Shown: positions 1-8,790, counted from the first letter of the stretch. The stretch: DNA of 10,475 nt from Euperipatoides rowelli (GCA_003024985.2 PXIH01S0005899.1); one strand, 5' to 3'. A program made the numbers and translations. Notes: generated by a model from the letters alone, not told the origin.

Positions 1-414
1 TCGTTTAGCTAGAGTATGCATGTTTATATATTATGTTGGGTTGTATTCAGATTAAATTATTATTCTAAATTAAATTGTAAATATTATCAATTAGATTATC
101 AATATTCTTTAGATTCTTTACTTAAATAAATATCATCTTGTATACGAAATGAAAAAAAAAAATCCATACATGCTGTTACAACAAATGCCATCATGGTAAT
201 CAACCTTAAAACACAATAATTGACAACGCTGCTTCGTTTGAACAATGCTTTTAAATTGGTCCAGCAGATTTGAAACCTCACGAAGCATCCGTCATTTTAC
301 AAAAATATTTGTTTGAAACCGGCCTAAGATAACTTAGCCAGACACTAGCGTTTGAAATTTTGATAATCCCATTTAATCGATTACATGATGAGGTTGAGAA
401 ACATTCAACAACAA

Positions 415-432
415 TCTCATATAAACATGAGA
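415..432. other. Small perfect inverted repeat
   Basis: TCTCAT (415-420) and ATGAGA (427-432) are exact reverse complements around the 6-nt loop ATAAAC. With six pairs it is at the level chance can produce in AT-rich DNA. No run of T or other sign of function adjoins it. Confidence 0.4.
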
Positions 433-580
433 ATAGTTTGATTTTAGGCTGACTGGGCTAATGTGCGAAAAAAAATTTTAAATATTATATTATCCTACAA
501 ATTTAGCCTACAATAGTGTTTTGAAACTGTAAAAAAAAAAATATGCGATACCGGTAGTCAATCTTTATACTGTGACTGGA

Positions 581-588
581 ATGCAAAT
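581..588 (+). promoter_or_regulatory. Perfect POU octamer ATGCAAAT
   Basis: The exact octamer ATGCAAAT, the known binding site of POU-domain factors such as Oct1, lies here. It is one of four perfect octamers in the window (the others at 1589-1596, 1622-1629 and 2974-2981), all within the first 3 kb. No promoter is visible nearby, so binding in the cell is unproven and a chance match is quite possible. Confidence 0.2.
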
Positions 589-643
589 AGAATTTCAAGA
601 AATTGTTTCGTTTTAAAGAAAGTGAATTGGATCAGAAATTAAA

Positions 644-659
644 ATCACATTATTGTGAT
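644..659. other. Small perfect inverted repeat
   Basis: ATCACA (644-649) and TGTGAT (654-659) pair exactly around the 4-nt loop TTAT. The stem is six pairs, and nothing around it suggests an RNA gene or a known operator. Confidence 0.35.
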
Positions 660-728
660 AAAAACAAATTGAAAGGGTGGTAATTATCTATCTTAAGTTT
701 TAAAAATAAAAATATGGCTGGTAAGTAA

Positions 729-915
729 GGGGGAGGGGGGCACTTTAGATTTGTCTACATTATGTCCTAAAATTGCACCATTATTTAAGAATGAGGCCTT
801 TTAGATATTCAATAAATTATATTTAAAAATCAAGCTGCTTATCATGTGTTGGTGATTGTATTTTAATATATTATTTCACTGTGGGGAGGGGAGGGCACAA
901 TCAGCAAAAGTCTAC
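729..915 (+). repeat. Pair of diverged G-rich GGGCAC...GTCTAC blocks
   Basis: Two similar blocks lie about 155 bp apart. The first has GGGGGAGGGGGGCAC (729-743) followed nine bases later by GTCTAC (753-758). The second has GGGGAGGGGAGGGCAC (883-898) followed eleven bases later by GTCTAC (910-915). A third G-rich GGGCAC block without GTCTAC lies at 1240-1254. After the second copy the sequence turns unusually complex for the area (TTGCCCAGG, AAACCGCCACTGC, to about 941). This looks like remnants of a dispersed repeat with a G-rich edge, but I cannot name a family and see no terminal repeats or target-site duplication. Confidence 0.35.
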
Positions 916-1010
916 TTGCCCAGGAATTAAAACCGCCACTGCTTTTATGTTGTAGTATTTAAGTGGGTAAATTAGTTACAAATTATTAAGAAAGTAACTT
1001 ATCTTTATTG

Positions 1011-1098
1011 TAAGTTTTTTATATTTCTTTTGTCACTTTTTTATATTTCTTTTGTTACTTTTTTTATATTTCTTTGATACTTTTTTTATATTTTTACT
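1011..1098. repeat. 22-bp T-rich tandem repeat, four copies
   Basis: Four head-to-tail units of exactly 22 bp begin at 1011, 1033, 1055 and 1077. Each has a short variable head (TAAG, TCAC, TTAC, ATAC), a T-run of six or seven, then ATATTTCTTTTG or a near form. The last unit is the most diverged. Similarity is high and no unit has an indel, so the array is probably young. It sits in non-coding AT-rich DNA and has no visible coding or regulatory role. Confidence 0.85.
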
Positions 1099-1585
1099 AA
1101 CTTAAGCTTTCATTGTTTGTTTTATGCACATTTTACAACATAGAAAAATCATTCTGGCTCTATACCAATGCATTGTATTGATCTCTCTCTGGGAAACGCT
1201 GTCTTGATGGCTGCCAGGAGGTCACCACATCAAATTCTAGGAGGGAAGGGGCACCATACAGGAAAAAAAAAAAAAGAAGATAAGATATTTGAACAATGGG
1301 CTGGAATATAAAACAATTTATTCCAAAGATAGGAAATTAAACAGGTTTTCAGCAACTTGTTGATAAATAAATACAATCCCTTTAACATTTGAAAGGCTAA
1401 AATCTCCAGGGTGGGGGGAGGTGGGATGGGTGTTACCGTGTTAGACTGGTTCAGAAAGGCTCCTGCCAAACTGATCACATAAAACATAAATAAAAAATAA
1501 ATACTTGTCAGTGGTAGCAATAGCCACCCCAAGAAAGTAAGACAATCAAAGCATGTAGTAGCATTCTTTTAACATTAAGAATGTT
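1099..1585. other. Non-coding stretch with GC-richer segment and A-run
   Basis: From about 1150 to 1262 the sequence is more complex and less AT-rich than its surroundings, and it ends in a 13-base A-run (1263-1275). That arrangement resembles the 3' end of a retroposed copy, but I find no target-site duplication, no A/B-box promoter and no similarity I recognise. The 100-codon open frame on the minus strand (1230-1532) spans the A-run (read as FFFF) and the G-quadruplex motif (read as PIPPPP), and shows no protein family. I do not treat it as a gene. Confidence 0.5.
1409..1430 (+). other. Canonical G-quadruplex motif
   Basis: Four G-tracts of three or more lie on the + strand: GGG (1409-1411), six Gs (1413-1418), GGG (1423-1425) and GGG (1428-1430), with loops of 1, 4 and 2 bases. 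This satisfies the standard G3+N1-7 pattern and is the only site I found that does so, set in DNA that is otherwise strongly AT-rich. Folding is expected from the pattern but not shown. Confidence 0.6.
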
Positions 1586-1632
1586 CATATGCAAATAAAC
1601 ACTATGAATAAATTATCATTGATTTGCATATG
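1586..1632. promoter_or_regulatory. 11-bp inverted repeat with paired POU octamers
   Basis: CATATGCAAAT (1586-1596) and ATTTGCATATG (1622-1632) are perfect reverse complements separated by 25 bp. Each arm contains a perfect octamer, ATGCAAAT at 1589-1596 and ATTTGCAT at 1622-1629, so the two octamers are in mirror orientation. Octamers are known POU-factor sites. The arms also carry an NdeI-type CATATG end. Other readings are the loop of a small AT-rich hairpin, or a remnant of a short inverted-repeat element. No gene start is visible nearby to give it a target. Confidence 0.4.
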
Positions 1633-2094
1633 TAAAGGAAGTTGATTATTTTCCATATTGTTTACAACCTCATAGTTGATCAGACTATGAATATGACATT
1701 TATTATGAAAACAGAAATCAGCTTTTCCTCTTTACTTCACGGCAAATCAATACAACAAAATACAAATAATAAGAATGGATTCATCATACTATACAGTTTA
1801 TCTACAACAATTGTTTTTTTTTTCTATTTATAGATTAAATTTTTATTTGACTATAATGACATAATCAACTCCGAGCTTTATTTCAAAAACTTAGCTGCTC
1901 ATAACTTAGCCTACTATTTGATGACTTTGATTCCGGGCATGTTCGACTATTAATGGATAGGGTTATTCTACTCAATTTGTTCATAGCCTTGATTTAATTT
2001 TTCATTTAACTGTGTTTACACCTATAGGTGGTTATTAAACAAACTATTTTATTTTGCTATCTTTTTTTTTTTTAAAAAATGGAATTTTTTTGCT

Positions 2095-2110
2095 TATATA
2101 TATATATATA
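2095..2110. repeat. (TA)8 microsatellite
   Basis: Eight uninterrupted TA units lie within a very AT-rich segment between two T-runs (2062-2073 and 2139-2149). Its length is likely to vary between individuals. Confidence 0.9.
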
Positions 2111-2516
2111 TTTAGCACTTGCCTTTCAAAAAAACACATTTTTTTTTTTAAATACAAGCAGATGATAATTTTATGATGGTTTTAATTAATACATATATGT
2201 TAGAAATCACAGAATCCTGGCTTTGAAAAAAAATTTAAAGTCCAAAAGTGTGGGTATAAAATGTGTCTTATCTCATGGATTGGTCTTTCAATTGAGCTGG
2301 CCCAAAGACTTTTACATACTTTTCATAAACATGAAGAGAAATATTTTTTTTTTTAATAATCAGTCAATTATGATGTGCTATGCCACAAATCTTTAAGTTA
2401 TTTAACAAAAACAAGGTATGAGTACAAATGGAAAAACAATCTTGATACTCAGTATGATATGCTTAACCTCTAATGCACAAGGAGTGTATACTTTTAAAGA
2501 TAACTTTAATTCCATT

Positions 2517-2550
2517 AAACCTATTATAATATTTTATAATTAATTGGTTT
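2517..2550. other. AT-rich two-part hairpin
   Basis: AAACC (2517-2521) pairs with GGTTT (2546-2550), and inside it ATTATAA (2523-2529) pairs with TTATAAT (2534-2540) around the loop TATT. One unpaired base on the left and five on the right separate the two stems. The two-part stem is more than a simple AT palindrome, but the sequence is so AT-rich that chance is still plausible. Confidence 0.35.
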
Positions 2551-2860
2551 GAGCAAAATGTAAGTATGGAAATGCTGTGCTGCTTATAAATATCATCATA
2601 TCGAACAAATTCAGCTTAGATGCTTTAAATACCTAAGTTTTAAATCTGCAATAAATTATAGATTTATAAATTATAAATTATGCAAAACATTCAATCAACA
2701 ATCTACTGAAAAACTTAATTTAAATATGATATAATGTTTCTATATAACTTACAAGGTGTCCGATTATTATCTTATGATCGATTTAACATAACTTGTCAAC
2801 CAAAAGCCATATCCACAAACTGTTTTCTGCATTTGTTTATCAATTTAAAAAAAAACAAAA

Positions 2861-3260
2861 AAACTGTTGTTTGTTAGATGGTGCCACAGATCATTTTTAA
2901 TACAAATGGTGTCCAGACTAGATAAAACTTGTGGGATGTGGTTGGCTTAAACAAAATCTCTGGTAACTGTTCAATGCAAATATCAAAAAGCAGAAGGGAA
3001 AAATCCTGCAAGTCTACTTACTATTCATGCATGTGGAGCATGGCAGGCTATCATTTTAACGTGGTCCACCAAAGTCGATAAGGAATGCTGCATGCCAGCT
3101 ACAGAAGTCGACTTGTACACCAAGTTATTAACCAAAGGTTACAATTGATAGCTCACAAAGCTCAACACATGACATGAAATTGAGTATTGACTTGATGTGC
3201 TACGTGTAACAAAAGGGTCACATCATCACATGTAGAGTCCTACTAATGATATGTAAAAAA
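2861..3260. other. More complex non-coding segment
   Basis: This stretch has fewer homopolymers and more balanced base content than its flanks. It includes a POU octamer at 2974-2981, GTGGTCCAC at 3061-3069 and the 10-bp palindrome AAGTCGACTT at 3105-3114. All frames are broken by stops within short distances, so I see no exon. It could be an old transposon copy, part of an untranslated exon or a conserved non-coding element; the sequence alone does not decide. Confidence 0.4.
2974..2981 (+). promoter_or_regulatory. Perfect POU octamer ATGCAAAT
   Basis: An isolated exact octamer within the more complex segment at 2861-3260. With no promoter or conserved partner visible, it is a candidate site only. 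Confidence 0.2.
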
Positions 3261-5984
3261 TAATAATTTTGAGTTCATAAAATAATTGCACCAAACAGGT
3301 TGTGGATACGACTTTTCGTTCTTGATTGATGTTAAATCGTCATTATAAACATAATTCTCGGACATCTGTGTTACACTCTAATGTAGACTGTCCACATTTA
3401 TTGTCATCGATAAACATCACAATTTCTCACTTCACTACAATAATCTGTTTGTGAGACTTCATTCCTGAACAAACTATTTATTAAATGATCCACTCATATG
3501 TGCTGAAATAAACTCTAATAAATATGATGTCTCTATCACTGACAAACAGGAATTTAGAACCTTATGCTACAACCTTTCTATATCATTGTACTTTACCAAA
3601 ATTAAATCTGCAATCGCTTTTTTTTTTTTAGTTTTATATGCTATATACTTAAAATTGTATATAATTTCTTGGCTTTTTGTTTCATTTTACATGGATTGTA
3701 AATATATTTTAAGTAAGTTATTATACACACTATATAATGGGTTTTTTAGCCGTTATATTGTGTTGGAAAATAAACATGGAAATTGGGGCATGCATCTCGA
3801 TCTAAAAATTAAATAGGCTAATTAAAATGACTTGTCAATTTGAAGTGTTTTAAAAATAATATATTAATACAAATAAAATTGTATAGCAAAAATTGGAAGA
3901 ATCTGCAGCCACAGTAATATTTGTAATGTAAGCACAATTTACAACCAAACATTCTCCGTAAGAAGTGGACTTAATAACCACCTAATGTCTGCCACAGTAA
4001 AATTTGTTATATGTTTTATATGCTTTTAATTTATTTCCAAGATAAAAATAACGGATTTGAAAAGCTCTTTTTTATAATATTAGTCTATTGATATATTTTA
4101 GACTCTACTAACGTATTCATAAGTTACTAAAAAAAAAAAAAATAGAGACTTTTTTGGCACAAAAATCTACGAGAACTTGAAAGAGGAGCATGAAAAGTCA
4201 CTTGATTATATTTGTTATTAACGTTAGTTCATGGGTAAATTATGTTAAGCCTATTAATATTTGGACATGAATAAATTATTTTTTTGATGCACTACAGTAA
4301 CATGAGAAAAAAAAAGTATATTTTTCTCGATTTGCTGCAGTGACACAAGACGCGGCCATAAATATTGCCTAAAAGTTAGTAACAGGAGAGAGAGCATGAT
4401 TCGTCCCCTTTATTACTTTCATGTAAGTTCCTAACATACTCTGGAGTTTGTTAATCTTTGGCCATACATTTCTCAGCAAATATTTTCTCCTAATTGGCCA
4501 CTATTTTACCACTCACTATACACCCCTCAAAAAAAAAAAAAATACCATTAAAAGAAAGAGAGAGAAAAAAAAGGAATCACTTGACCTTTTATTGTTATAA
4601 TGGATGTAAAATTAAATAATTCACATTTGTTATTAAAGTTGTTTTAGTTTTAAAAATCGTCAGCATATTTACTTTAAACTTACAGTCTGGTCTCAGAGAA
4701 ACACAAAAGCTACTAAACTTTCCCAGGATCCTTTGCACTGTCACATTTGATGAGATTTTTTCAACAAGATTTCCAGAAGCGATATTTTGAAAATTTAGTC
4801 TGATGACTTTTTAAGATAAGGTTGTATTTTGTTACTCAGTTAGTAGAAAATGAGATTTTTTTTNAAAAGTTGTTATATACCAGAAGATTGTCATTGTGTA
4901 TGTGTCGCTTTCAGCCCATTATTTTCTAACATTCCGCTTTAAAAAAATAAAAATTTAATCATTTTTAAAAATGTATTTTTAAAGATAGCTTAAAATCATA
5001 GGTAAAAGGTAATTAATTTAAATCCAAAATTGAGAAGTTCTTGACATGAACATAAATTGTACCTTACGGGCCTTAGACCACTTTCTGCTAGACCAAAATC
5101 AAATTTACTTTTTTTTTTTTTAAAGTTGTAAAAATCTTCCAAGAACATTTTTTTTAAAGATAGATAGAACTTAGCCTAAAGTCAAGAAGTCATTTTTTTT
5201 TTTTTAAGGTTTATAGCAAAGATAAAAATGTTAGTTATATAAAAAATATATAAGAAAGAAAATAAAAATAGAATTTCTAAAATGAGATACAGATATAGAG
5301 AACATATTTTGACTTATGAGATAAACATCTGAAATGTTGATATGAAAACAAGAAGATAATAATCGGTTTTAATGTTCTTTTTAATATCTCCTGAAATCTA
5401 GTGATTTTTTTTATAAGAGTTATCTATGCATGCTTATTTGCTGTCTTAAACCAGCAATTTATGTTGCTTTAAAAGAATAGCTGACACAGTCCTAATTATC
5501 AAAATAGGCCTACAGGTAATCTTCCCTTAACATGACCTTGGCCAACACAAATTTGTTATAGCCTAATCGTTTAAAAAATTACAAAGCATTATTTTTTTCT
5601 TTCTTTGCTGTTTTAGTTTTATAATCACTTTAATTCCTCCATTTTATGGGAGGAGGGGAATTGTCACATAGGCTGCACAACCAGTTTTGGGTTTCCATTT
5701 ATCATTCTTTTGGGTATACTGCACATACATTTTCAGAGCATTGAGACAGAGGAAATATCAAGTAGAGAGTACCTGTACATGTGACACACTGATTAATTCA
5801 CTTGGACTAAAACTCTTGAAGTACTGCGATCTGCAGATTGGGGATTTCCAGATTCCACTATAAGCATTGGCTTTCGATTTCGGCCTAGTTATTAGTGTCC
5901 TTGTTTTAAAAGACTGGTGGTTAAATTATTTCAAGATATCTATTCAATCATTATCATTATTTATAATTTCATGTTCTGTCATGT
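3261..5984. other. AT-rich non-coding sequence
   Basis: No gene is supported. The open frame at 3586-3816 (+, 76 codons) reads as a chain of F, Y, I, L and K, as expected from AT-rich DNA. Poly-tracts lie at 3618-3629 (T), 4129-4142 (A), 4529-4542 (A), 5109-5121 (T) and 5193-5205 (T). A purine-rich, AT-rich part lies at about 5230-5370. The 10-bp palindrome ATCTGCAGAT lies at 5829-5838. A polypyrimidine tract ending in TTTTAG at 5616 looks like a splice acceptor but is followed by no open frame. An unresolved base lies at 4864. Confidence 0.7.
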
Positions 5985-7420
5985 TGGCCTGTGTATGATC
6001 GGAGTCTAATTGATGAAGCTTAAAACTTCCATTTGGTCTATGTATAATCTAACGTCTATGATCTGATGGCTAATTGACATCACTCAAAACTTCTATTTAG
6101 TCTATGTATGATCTGACGGCTAATTGACTTCACTTAAAGCTTCTATTTGGTCTATGTATGATCTGATGGCTAATTTACTTCACTCAAAACTTCTATTTGG
6201 TCTATGTATGATCTAACATCTATTTGACTTTACTTAAAAATTCTATATGATCTGATGGCTAATTGACATCACTCAAAACTTCTATTTGGTCTACGTATGA
6301 TCTGACGGCTAATTGACGTTATTTAAAACTTCTATTTGGTCTGCGTATGATCTGACGGCTAATTGACGTTATTTAAAACTTCTATTTGGTCTACATATGA
6401 TCTGATAGCTAATTGACATCACTTAAAACTTTTATTTGGTCTATGTATGATCTGATGTCTAATTGACTTCACTTAAAATTTTTATTTGGTCTATGTATGA
6501 TCTGATGGCTAATTGACATCACTCAAACTTCTAGTTGGTCTATGTAATGGTCTGATGGCTAATTGACGCACTTAACACTTCTATTTGGTCTGTATGATCT
6601 GACAGCTAATTGACGTCACTTAAAGCTTTAATTTGGTCTAGTATGATCTGACATCTAATTGACCACATTTAATTTTATTTGGTTTGTATGATCTGGTATC
6701 TAATTGACATCACTTAAAACTTTTATTTGGTCCGTGTTTGATCTGGTGTCTAAGCTAATTGATCTCACTTAAAACTTCTATTTGGCCTGTGCTTGATCCC
6801 ATGTAAAACTTTATTTGGTCTGTAAGATTTCACATCTAATTGCCATCACTTAAGGCGTATATTTGATCTGTGTATAATCTGATGTCTAATTGACGTTACT
6901 TAAAACTTCTATTTGTCCTGTGTATGATCTGAAGTCTATTGACATCACTTAAAACTTCTATTTGGCCTGTGTATGATCTGATGGCTAAATGACATCACTT
7001 AAAACTTCTATTAATCCTGTGTATGAGCTGACGTCTAATTGACATCACTTAAAACTTCTTTTTTGGCCTGTGTATGATCTGACGTATAATTGATATTACT
7101 TAAAACTTCTATTTGTCCTGTATATGATCTGACGTCTAATTGACATCACTTAAAACTTATATTTGGCCTGTGTATGATCTGACGTCCAATTGATATACGG
7201 TAACTTAAAACTTCCATTTGGCCTGTGTATGATCTGACGGCTAATTGACATCACTTAAAACTTCTATTTGTCATGTGTATGATCTGACATCTAATTGACA
7301 CCACTTAAAACTTCTATTTGGCCTGTGTATGATCTGACGTCAAATTGATATAACTTAAAACTTTTGTTTGGCCTGTCTATGATCTGACGTCTAATTGACA
7401 TCACTTAAAACTTTAATTAG
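5985..7420. repeat. 50-bp minisatellite, about 29 copies
   Basis: About 29 head-to-tail units of close to 50 bp fill this region. In order each unit contains GGYCTRTGTATGATCTGA, a variable four-base CG/TG/CA site, CTAATTGACATC, ACTTAAAACTTCTATTT. Most units are 48-50 bp. Exceptions are a short unit near 6241 (about 12 bp missing), a badly truncated unit at about 6785-6814, an extended unit at 6035-6097 with a partial internal duplication, one at 6725-6784 with extra TAAGC, and one at 7165-7219 with about five extra bases. Units left of about 6780 mostly carry GGTCTATG, and those to the right mostly GGCCTGTG. As 50 is not a multiple of three and each unit has stops in several frames, it cannot code for a repeat protein. 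It begins abruptly at GGCCTGTG and ends at about 7420. Confidence 0.95.
7115..7420. repeat. Trimeric higher-order repeat inside the 50-bp array
   Basis: The last six units follow an A-B-C, A-B-C order. A (7115, 7270) begins GTCC or GTCA and has TTGACATC or TTGACACC. B (7165, 7320) begins GGCC and has TTGATATA. C (7220, 7370) begins GGCC and has TTGACATC. The period is 155 bp then 150 bp, the difference being the extra bases in the first B. The two units just before (from about 7014) match A-B without C. This is the pattern expected when unequal exchange copies blocks of three units rather than single ones. Confidence 0.55.
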
Positions 7421-8080
7421 AAAATGTTGTAAAATATTATTATTTGTCAAGATAAAGTTACTCTTTTCATACTTCCCACCATTTTTGATGAAATTTCCCT
7501 CAAACATTAAGAGGACACAGTAATCCTAAATTAATCAATAATAATAATATTCTTCACATGACAAATGAATATTCAATTTATAAACTAAAAATTTATAAAT
7601 TTTAGTATTAAGCTACGTTTAAGTTAAAATTGTTTATATATTTTTTTTTAAAATGTAGGCCTATGTTAAATTTAGTATTAAAATTGTATTTAAAAACTGT
7701 CAAATTAACTGATAATATTTGCAATAAATACNGTAATGTCTTTTATTAGTTCTCATCATTTTTGACGGTATTTTTATACCTACACTAAGATCAGTACTGT
7801 TAGTTCCTCAGAAAAAATTTTCAGCATTGGATATGACTTTGGGCCAACAGGAAGGCGTGGATGAGGTGTTAGTTTGGTGAAGGGGGAGAATAAAATTATG
7901 AAACAAAATTGTTCCCGTCATTACAAAAAAATGGGATTTTACTTGGTCCTCACGTAAATTGAAAAGTAAATTTTGTACTATGCATTTTATTTATACATCG
8001 TAGATTTATAAATTATTTTTATGATATACTTTTCACTAAATATGTAGCAAACTTAAGAGTTTAGGTAGCCCCACTTAATA
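7421..8080. other. AT-rich non-coding spacer between two arrays
   Basis: No gene is supported. The stretch holds (AAT)4 at about 7537-7550, a near-palindrome at 7584-7606, TTTAGTATTAA words repeated near 7601 and 7670, a T-run near 7641 followed by A, and an unresolved base at 7732. The GC-richer part at about 7840-7890 has no open frame of note. Confidence 0.7.
7584..7606. other. 23-bp near-perfect palindrome
   Basis: The segment starts ACTAAAA and ends TTTTAGT around ATTTATAAAT. Dropping one A from the left arm makes it a perfect 22-bp palindrome. It is almost wholly A and T, so slipped or cruciform structure is possible, but function is unknown. Confidence 0.45.
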
Positions 8081-8790
8081 TTTCATAGGTAAAAATAAGT
8101 CCAAGGAAAATCATTATTTTCCTGTGACAAATTATCTGAAACAGCAACACTAAGTGCAACTTCTAATTGAAATAACAGCAGATGTCATAAACCTCACATA
8201 TTGAATGCTGCTCAATGGAAAAACATAGTAAGTCAAGAGCAAGGTCATGTCCACATCTTCCGTACTGATCAATCCGCTAATGCATTGCTTGATTCAGCTT
8301 TCCTCACTAATCTTTAACCTTTCATAGATAAAAATAAGCCCAAGGAAAATCATTTTTTTCCCCCGTGACAAATTACCTGAAACAGCAATACTAATAATTG
8401 AAAGAACAGCGGAATTCATAAACCTTACATGTTGAATACTGCTCAATGGAAAAACATAGTATGTTAAGAGCATAGTCATTTCCATGTCATCCATATTGAT
8501 GAATCCGTTAATGCATTGCTTGACTCAGCTTTCCTCATTAATGTTTAACCTTTCATAGATAAAAATAAGTCCGAGGAAAATCATTTTTTCCCCATGACAA
8601 ATTATCTGAAACAGCAACATTAAGTGCAACTACTTATTGAAAGAACAGTGTAAGTCATAAACCTCACATGTTGAATGCTGCTCATGGAAAAACATAGTGG
8701 GTCAAGAGCATGGTCATTTCCACATCTTCCGTATTGATCAATCTGATAATGTAATGCTTGACTCAGATTTCATTTATCTTTGTGTTTAAT
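8081..8790. repeat. Three tandem copies of a 231-240 bp unit
   Basis: Copies lie at 8081-8319 (239 bp), 8320-8550 (231 bp) and 8551 to about 8790 (240 bp). Each starts TTTCATAG, followed by AAAAATAAG, and shares AAGGAAAATCAT or GAGGAAAATCAT, GACAAATTA, CTGAAACAGCAA, TCATAAACC, TGCTC then ATGGAAAAACATAGT, and ends near GCTTGACTCAG. Copy two lacks about nine bases (GTGCAACT region) that copies one and three keep. The third copy degrades after CTCAGATTT. A weak further start, TTTTTCATAAGATGAAA, lies at about 8793. A 66-codon open frame on the minus strand (8294-8494) exists only around copy two and is broken in the others, so the unit is not a coding repeat. No family is recognised. Confidence 0.93.

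Larger units (their letters stand above)
1..1010. other. AT-rich non-coding sequence
   Basis: No coding region is supported. The only open frame of note (99-281, minus, 60 codons) is low in complexity and its middle comes from the A-run at 152-162. The stretch holds two 11-bp A-runs (152-162, 531-541), a 9-bp direct repeat ATTATCAAT (83-91 and 95-103), two small perfect hairpins (415-432, 644-659), a POU octamer at 581-588, and two G-rich blocks near 729 and 883. It reads as intergenic or intronic DNA of an animal genome. Confidence 0.75.
1633..2860. other. AT-rich non-coding sequence with homopolymer tracts
   Basis: No gene is supported. The open frame at 1642-1833 (+, 63 codons) is AT-rich and family-free. 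The stretch holds T-runs at 1814-1823, 2062-2073, 2139-2149 and 2344-2354, several of them followed directly by A-runs, a (TA)8 run, an AT-rich hairpin at 2517-2550, and imperfect TTATAAA repeats around 2652-2682. Confidence 0.7.

Noticed and set aside
1230-1532. 100-codon open frame on the minus strand
   Set aside because: It reads through an A-run and the G-quadruplex motif (giving FFFF and PPPP stretches), is rich in L, F and I as expected from AT-rich DNA, and resembles no family I know.
99-1833. Short open frames at 99-281 (minus) and 1642-1833 (plus)
   Set aside because: Both are about 60 codons, low in complexity and pass through homopolymer runs; chance explains them.
1921-1955. tRNA B-box-like GTTCGAC
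   Set aside because: The TTCGA core lacks the flanking B-box bases and no cloverleaf or A box can be drawn around it.
3586-3816. 76-codon open frame on the plus strand
   Set aside because: Composition is almost wholly F, Y, I, L, K and S from AT-rich sequence, with no motif and no gene context.
5592-5616. Splice acceptor (polypyrimidine tract ending TTTTAG)
   Set aside because: The following sequence has early stops in all frames and no partner donor; T-rich DNA produces such sites often.
5985-7420. CRISPR array
   Set aside because: The regular 50-bp spacing could suggest one, but the whole unit is repeated with no unique spacers, and the DNA looks eukaryotic.
8294-8494. 66-codon open frame on the minus strand
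   Set aside because: It exists only around copy two of the tandem unit; the other copies break the frame, so it is a by-product of the repeat.
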